Source: Muriicola sp. Z0-33 (GTDB lineage: Bacteria; Bacteroidota; Bacteroidia; Flavobacteriales; Flavobacteriaceae). From it: a DNA stretch of 64,000 bases. Positions 61,485-64,000 of the stretch are shown piece by piece (positions within the stretch are counted from its first letter, which is position 1; each line of letters starts with the position of its first letter). The notes under the pieces were generated by a model that made no database searches, was not told the DNA's origin, and worked only from the letters and a program-made list of their open reading frames with translations. The stretch covers positions 558,001 to 622,000 of the forward strand of contig NZ_JAFMPW010000001.1 in the NCBI RefSeq assembly GCF_026126425.1, read 5' to 3'. A program made the position numbers and the translations under genes.

Positions 61485-63029
61485 ATGGAAACTAATTCTA
61501 CCACCCCACAAGCACCAGAGCAACAAGAACTCTTCGGACATCCTAAAGGACTCTTTTATTTGTTTTTTGCCGAATTGTGGGAGCGATTCAGTTTTTATGG
61601 AATGAGGGCGCTGCTTACCCTTTATATGGTAAATGTAATTTTTGAAGCCCTTGTTGAACGCGATTTTGCTACAGCCGCAGTGTATGCATCTTATGGCTCA
61701 CTGGTATATGCATCAACCGTGATAGGGGGCCGAATTTCTGACCAGATCCTCGGAATGCGGAACTCAATTTTTTTAGGAGGAATTTTAATGGCCATTGGTC
61801 ATTTTGTTTTGGCCATTGAACACGATATTGCTTTCTTTCTTGCGCTTTCCCTGATAATAGTTGGAAACGGGTTCTTTAAACCTAACATCTCAACCTTTGT
61901 CGGTACATTGTATGAAGATGGAGACCCCAGGAAAGATTCTGGCTTTACCATTTTCTATATGGGGATCAATATAGGAGGATGGGTAGCGCCACTACTTTGT
62001 GGTTGGTTGGCCGCTGTATATGGATGGCATTATGGTTTTGGACTGGCAGGAATTGGAATGCTTACCGGACTGATATTCTTCTGGAGTGGTATCAGGAAAA
62101 ATGTTTTTGGTAATAGGGGACTGCCACCAAACGAACATGTAATGCAAAAAAAGGTTCTTGGTATTCGCCAGGGGGTGCTGGTGCCTGTATTGGCCGTAAT
62201 TTCTGCTCCCCTGATAGCTTTCCTGTTATCTTCATACAAATCTCTGGGTACAGAAGGTACTTTTTTTGAAGATCAGAATATTGTAAATGTAATTTTTAAA
62301 TTGCTTGCCATCTTAATTTTTGCCTATCTGGGTTATATCATGTACAAGGCTACATTGGACGAGCGAAAAAAACTTTTTGTCGCTATTCTAATTACGGTAT
62401 TTATGACCATATTTTGGGGGTTTCATGAGCTCTCCGGAAGTGTAATAACCTTATTCGCAGCAAGGAATGTGGATTTAGGAGGTATAATGTCTGCCGCACA
62501 GACCAATTCTCTAAACTCTATGTTCATCATTATTCTGGCTATACCAATATCCATGTTGTGGACCTACCTGTCCAAAACAAAGAAAAACCCCAGGACGCCC
62601 TATAAATTTGGACTCGGCCTGGTCTTTGCCGGTATCAGTTTTTACATTCTGGCCTTAAGTGGCGCAAGTGCCAATGAAAACGGATTGGTTCCTTTTGCAT
62701 ATCTGTTGCTAATGTATTTCTTGTTGTCTGTTGGAGAACTTTTTATGTCGCCAGTGGGGCTTTCAAAAATAACCGATCTTTCACCCAAAAGGATTGTAGC
62801 TTTTATGATGGGGGTGTGGTTTTTATCATCGGCCTTTGCATTCCAGGTGGTTGGTTTCATTGGCAAACAATTGGCCATTGAAAGCACAGACAAAAATGTA
62901 GGCGGTTTTGATACCCTGGAGGTATATACCGGCGGCTTTGATTTAATTGCCAAATATGCCCTTGGAGCAGGGATTATTGTATTGCTGGCATCTCCTTTGA
63001 TAAAGAAATTGATGGGAAAAGTACATTAA
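61485..63029 (+). CDS. POT/PTR-family peptide transporter
   Basis: A 514-residue MFS-type proton-coupled oligopeptide transporter with 12-14 helices. Motifs: ELWERFSFYGMRALLTLYM (the E-x-x-E-R-F-x-Y-Y-type motif), GNGFFKPNISTFVG and GFTIFYMGINIGGWVAPLLCG. It would import di- and tripeptides, including products of the adjacent DPP4-like enzyme. Stop TAA shares bases with the stop of convergent comEC. Confidence 0.93.
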   Translation: METNSTTPQAPEQQELFGHPKGLFYLFFAELWERFSFYGMRALLTLYMVNVIFEALVERDFATAAVYASYGSLVYASTVIGGRISDQILGMRNSIFLGGILMAIGHFVLAIEHDIAFFLALSLIIVGNGFFKPNISTFVGTLYEDGDPRKDSGFTIFYMGINIGGWVAPLLCGWLAAVYGWHYGFGLAGIGMLTGLIFFWSGIRKNVFGNRGLPPNEHVMQKKVLGIRQGVLVPVLAVISAPLIAFLLSSYKSLGTEGTFFEDQNIVNVIFKLLAILIFAYLGYIMYKATLDERKKLFVAILITVFMTIFWGFHELSGSVITLFAARNVDLGGIMSAAQTNSLNSMFIIILAIPISMLWTYLSKTKKNPRTPYKFGLGLVFAGISFYILALSGASANENGLVPFAYLLLMYFLLSVGELFMSPVGLSKITDLSPKRIVAFMMGVWFLSSAFAFQVVGFIGKQLAIESTDKNVGGFDTLEVYTGGFDLIAKYALGAGIIVLLASPLIKKLMGKVH

Positions 63030-64000
63030 TTCCCCTTCGAAAAATAATAAGCTCCCTTTTCACCTGTATAGTGAAAAGGGATTTTTTTTTGCTGGCAGGT
63101 TTTTCTCCAACGGGCTATGAAGCTCAGATAATTACTACCATCAGCAATTATCAGTTTTGGAGTGCTTTGGTCCAAAAAACGTTCGAGATTGATTTTTGGA
63201 GATTGTCTAAGGAATAGTATTTCTGGTTTGTGGTTAAGGGGGAGAATACCAAAACTGTCTATAACCAAAAGCCGCTGCTCTGCCATTTTATAACCGCTAC
63301 TTAATGGCAGATGTACCACTTTCGATATCCTTTCTGCCACCTTATAGTCGTTAACCAGGTTAGCTGCCCGTTTAGCGTCAGCATCATAAACAAAGAGTGT
63401 TCTCCCGCTTTGTTGCAATACAACAGAGTTAGCAGTTTGATGCAGAATTAAGACCTGCTCTTTCTTGATATCGGATTGAATCAGATATAGGGACCAGCCC
63501 TGCATACCCAGAATTCCACTTAAAAGCAAAATAACAGCTCTCCCGTTGATATTGGAAAGAAGAAATATCAAAGTGCATATCACCAGATAGGAAAGAACCA
63601 ACTGTACGCCATCAAATGAAATATCTTTAATGATAAATTCATCCTGTCTGCCTACCCAACTTATCAGGGTATTCATTAGCTGTATAAGACTGGCATAAGC
63701 CTTTGCCAGCAACAAGGGTAAGTGATTGGTCAAAGCTAGTAGGATCACTACTATCCCGAGTCCGAGTAGTATACCGAGGAAAGGAAGTATTAGTAAATTC
63801 GAAACAAAAAATAATCCAGGAAATTGATGAAAATAATACAGGCTAATAGGAAGTACCCCTAGCTGTGCCGAGATAGACACACTGAACAGCTGCCATACTT
63901 TTTTCAAAATAAAATACCTGGGATGCCATAACCTCCGGAGCAACGGATACATCCATACAATGAATATTACGGCCAGATAACTCATCTGAAACCCAGGTTG
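63026..64000 (-). CDS. comEC: ComEC/Rec2-type competence channel, C-terminal part (5' end outside window)
   Basis: The frame continues past the right edge (QPGFQMSYLAVIFIVW), so the N-terminus is missing. The visible part holds the C-terminal half of the Competence domain (VSISAQLGVLPISLYYFHQFPGLFFVSNLL, several helices) and a beta-rich tail without the full metallo-beta-lactamase HxHxDH signature. The protein would conduct single-stranded DNA across the inner membrane during uptake. In many Bacteroidota the C-terminal domain is likewise degenerate. Confidence 0.87.
   Translation of the reverse strand, partial: QPGFQMSYLAVIFIVWMYPLLRRLWHPRYFILKKVWQLFSVSISAQLGVLPISLYYFHQFPGLFFVSNLLILPFLGILLGLGIVVILLALTNHLPLLLAKAYASLIQLMNTLISWVGRQDEFIIKDISFDGVQLVLSYLVICTLIFLLSNINGRAVILLLSGILGMQGWSLYLIQSDIKKEQVLILHQTANSVVLQQSGRTLFVYDADAKRAANLVNDYKVAERISKVVHLPLSSGYKMAEQRLLVIDSFGILPLNHKPEILFLRQSPKINLERFLDQSTPKLIIADGSNYLSFIARWRKTCQQKKIPFHYTGEKGAYYFSKGN

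Overview
The window reads as chromosomal DNA of a marine-type member of the Flavobacteriaceae (Bacteroidota). Grounds: AT-rich DNA, promoter-like TAnnTTTG motifs, a bacterial mevalonate pathway, the Bacteroidota arginine operon with an ArgF'-type transcarbamylase, a PorP/SprF protein, GYDIA-family GHMP kinase and DPP4-type S9 peptidase, and REP/RAYT repeats. No plasmid, phage or conjugative functions are visible. The left edge cuts a GH13 amylase and the right edge cuts a ComEC-type competence protein.

Layout. 1-6 kb: amylase end, a small membrane protein, then a glycerol block (glycerophosphodiesterase lipoprotein, flavoprotein, glpF, glpK). 6-13.3 kb: DUF1697, tspO, then mvaD, mevalonate kinase, a UbiA prenyltransferase, a nitrilase and an RluB-type pseudouridine synthase. 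13.3-22.4 kb: a nine-gene arginine operon on the minus strand (GNAT, argG, argC, proC, argD, argF', argB, argE', argH), preceded by a 27-codon leader ORF ending in three arginine codons and a proline codon. 22.4-31.5 kb: a minus-strand run of flavoprotein oxidoreductase, polyferredoxin membrane protein, MORN-type protein and three glycosyltransferases, divergent from a DUF547 protein and an outer-membrane protein; both divergent 5' regions carry the same 12-nt motif. 31.5-34.9 kb: GH113-like lipoprotein, small Omp85-like protein, cell-wall amidase. 34.9-39.5 kb: an arsenosugar-type operon (rhodanese, TIGR04282 glycosyltransferase, purine nucleoside phosphorylase, ArsM, DUF547, TIGR04283 glycosyltransferase) without the expected radical-SAM ArsS. 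39.6-45.4 kb: GH32 fructanase, a PorP/SprF-SPOR fusion, and an ADP-ribosylglycohydrolase/kinase pair. 45.4-49 kb: gene-poor accessory stretch with two very small membrane ORFs, duplicated repeat blocks, a RAYT transposase bracketed by REP palindromes, an orphan gene and tRNA-Phe. 49-56.8 kb: an envelope operon (coaX, outer-membrane protein, TPR protein, lptC, small membrane protein, CorC/CNNM, PpiD). 56.8-59 kb: HMG-CoA reductase and GYDIA kinase. 59.2-64 kb: DPP4-type peptidase, POT peptide transporter, comEC.

How genes work together: HMG-CoA reductase, mevalonate kinase and mvaD belong to one isoprenoid pathway split over two loci about 48 kb apart, with the UbiA enzyme as a likely consumer of the prenyl product. 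The arginine operon encodes glutamate-to-arginine conversion with acyl-protected intermediates carried through the carbamoylation step. The peptidase and POT transporter form an oligopeptide-use pair. The strongest candidates for undescribed biology are the arginine leader ORF, the divergent redox/DUF547 locus with its shared motif, the ArsS-less arsenosugar operon and the ADP-ribosylglycohydrolase/kinase pair. Functional names rest on motif reading and memory of families; no database search was run.
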